DNA of 6,318 nucleotides from an uncultured Desulfobulbaceae bacterium (GTDB taxonomy: Bacteria; Desulfobacterota; Desulfobulbia; Desulfobulbales; BM004): assembly GCA_947258675.1 (NCBI GenBank), contig CAMYJP010000124.1, forward strand, positions 1 to 6,318, written 5' to 3'. Under the pieces are notes generated by a model that was not told the DNA's origin, did not search any database, and was given only the letters and a program-made list of their open reading frames with translations. Numbering within the stretch: position 1 is the first letter of the stretch; every line of letters begins with the position of its first letter. This document shows, piece by piece, positions 6,298 through 6,318 of this stretch. The position numbers and the translations under genes are program-made.

Positions 6298-6303
6298 GTT
6301 ATA
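6298..6303 (-). promoter_or_regulatory. Possible -10 element of the receiver / c-di-GMP operon promoter
   Basis: On the minus strand TATAAC matches the sigma70 -10 consensus at five of six positions. Transcription would begin at about 6291, within the inverted repeat at 6277-6293. The -35 element would fall at or beyond the window edge, so it cannot be checked. This is a weak call in AT-rich DNA. Confidence 0.22.
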
Positions 6304-6318
6304 ATGCAATAGGAACGT

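Overview
The window comes from a Gram-negative (diderm) bacterium, because it carries an outer-membrane secretin together with its inner-membrane alignment proteins. Base composition is moderately AT-rich and uniform, and I see no sign of recent transfer. The protein style (short PilMNOPQ set, MshL-like secretin core, a GAF-GGDEF-EAL protein beside a stand-alone receiver) reminds me of Desulfobacterota or related deltaproteobacterial lineages. That placement is an inference from family resemblance, not a demonstrated assignment.

Left half (1-3662, + strand): a tightly packed type IV pilus (or MSHA-like) assembly operon in the classical order pilM (C-terminal part only) - pilN - pilO - pilP - pilQ. 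Neighbouring genes overlap by 8, 4 and 4 nt, and pilP/pilQ overlap by 1 nt or are separated by 20 nt depending on the pilQ start. The products should form the cytoplasmic PilM / inner-membrane PilN-PilO / periplasmic PilP / outer-membrane PilQ alignment complex through which the pilus passes. The notable departure is that the secretin carries an OmpA-type peptidoglycan-binding domain at its N terminus, where PilQ proteins usually carry AMIN domains.

Right half (3670-6247, - strand): a convergent two-gene signalling unit. A single-domain CheY-like receiver (5849-6247) is followed, with an 11-nt overlap, by a 729-residue protein with an N-terminal sensor-like region, GAF, GGDEF and EAL domains (3670-5859). 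Its GGDEF signature reads GGDVF, which predicts loss of diguanylate cyclase activity, while the I-site RxxD and most EAL catalytic residues are kept. It is therefore best read as a c-di-GMP phosphodiesterase or c-di-GMP sensor. The two operons end 7 nt apart with no recognisable terminator between them. Their proximity suggests, but does not prove, that the c-di-GMP module controls the pilus, as FimX does in Pseudomonas.

No rRNA, tRNA, CRISPR array, insertion sequence or other mobile element was seen. The only stretch without a gene is the last 71 nt, which holds the receiver gene's upstream region with a perfect inverted repeat.
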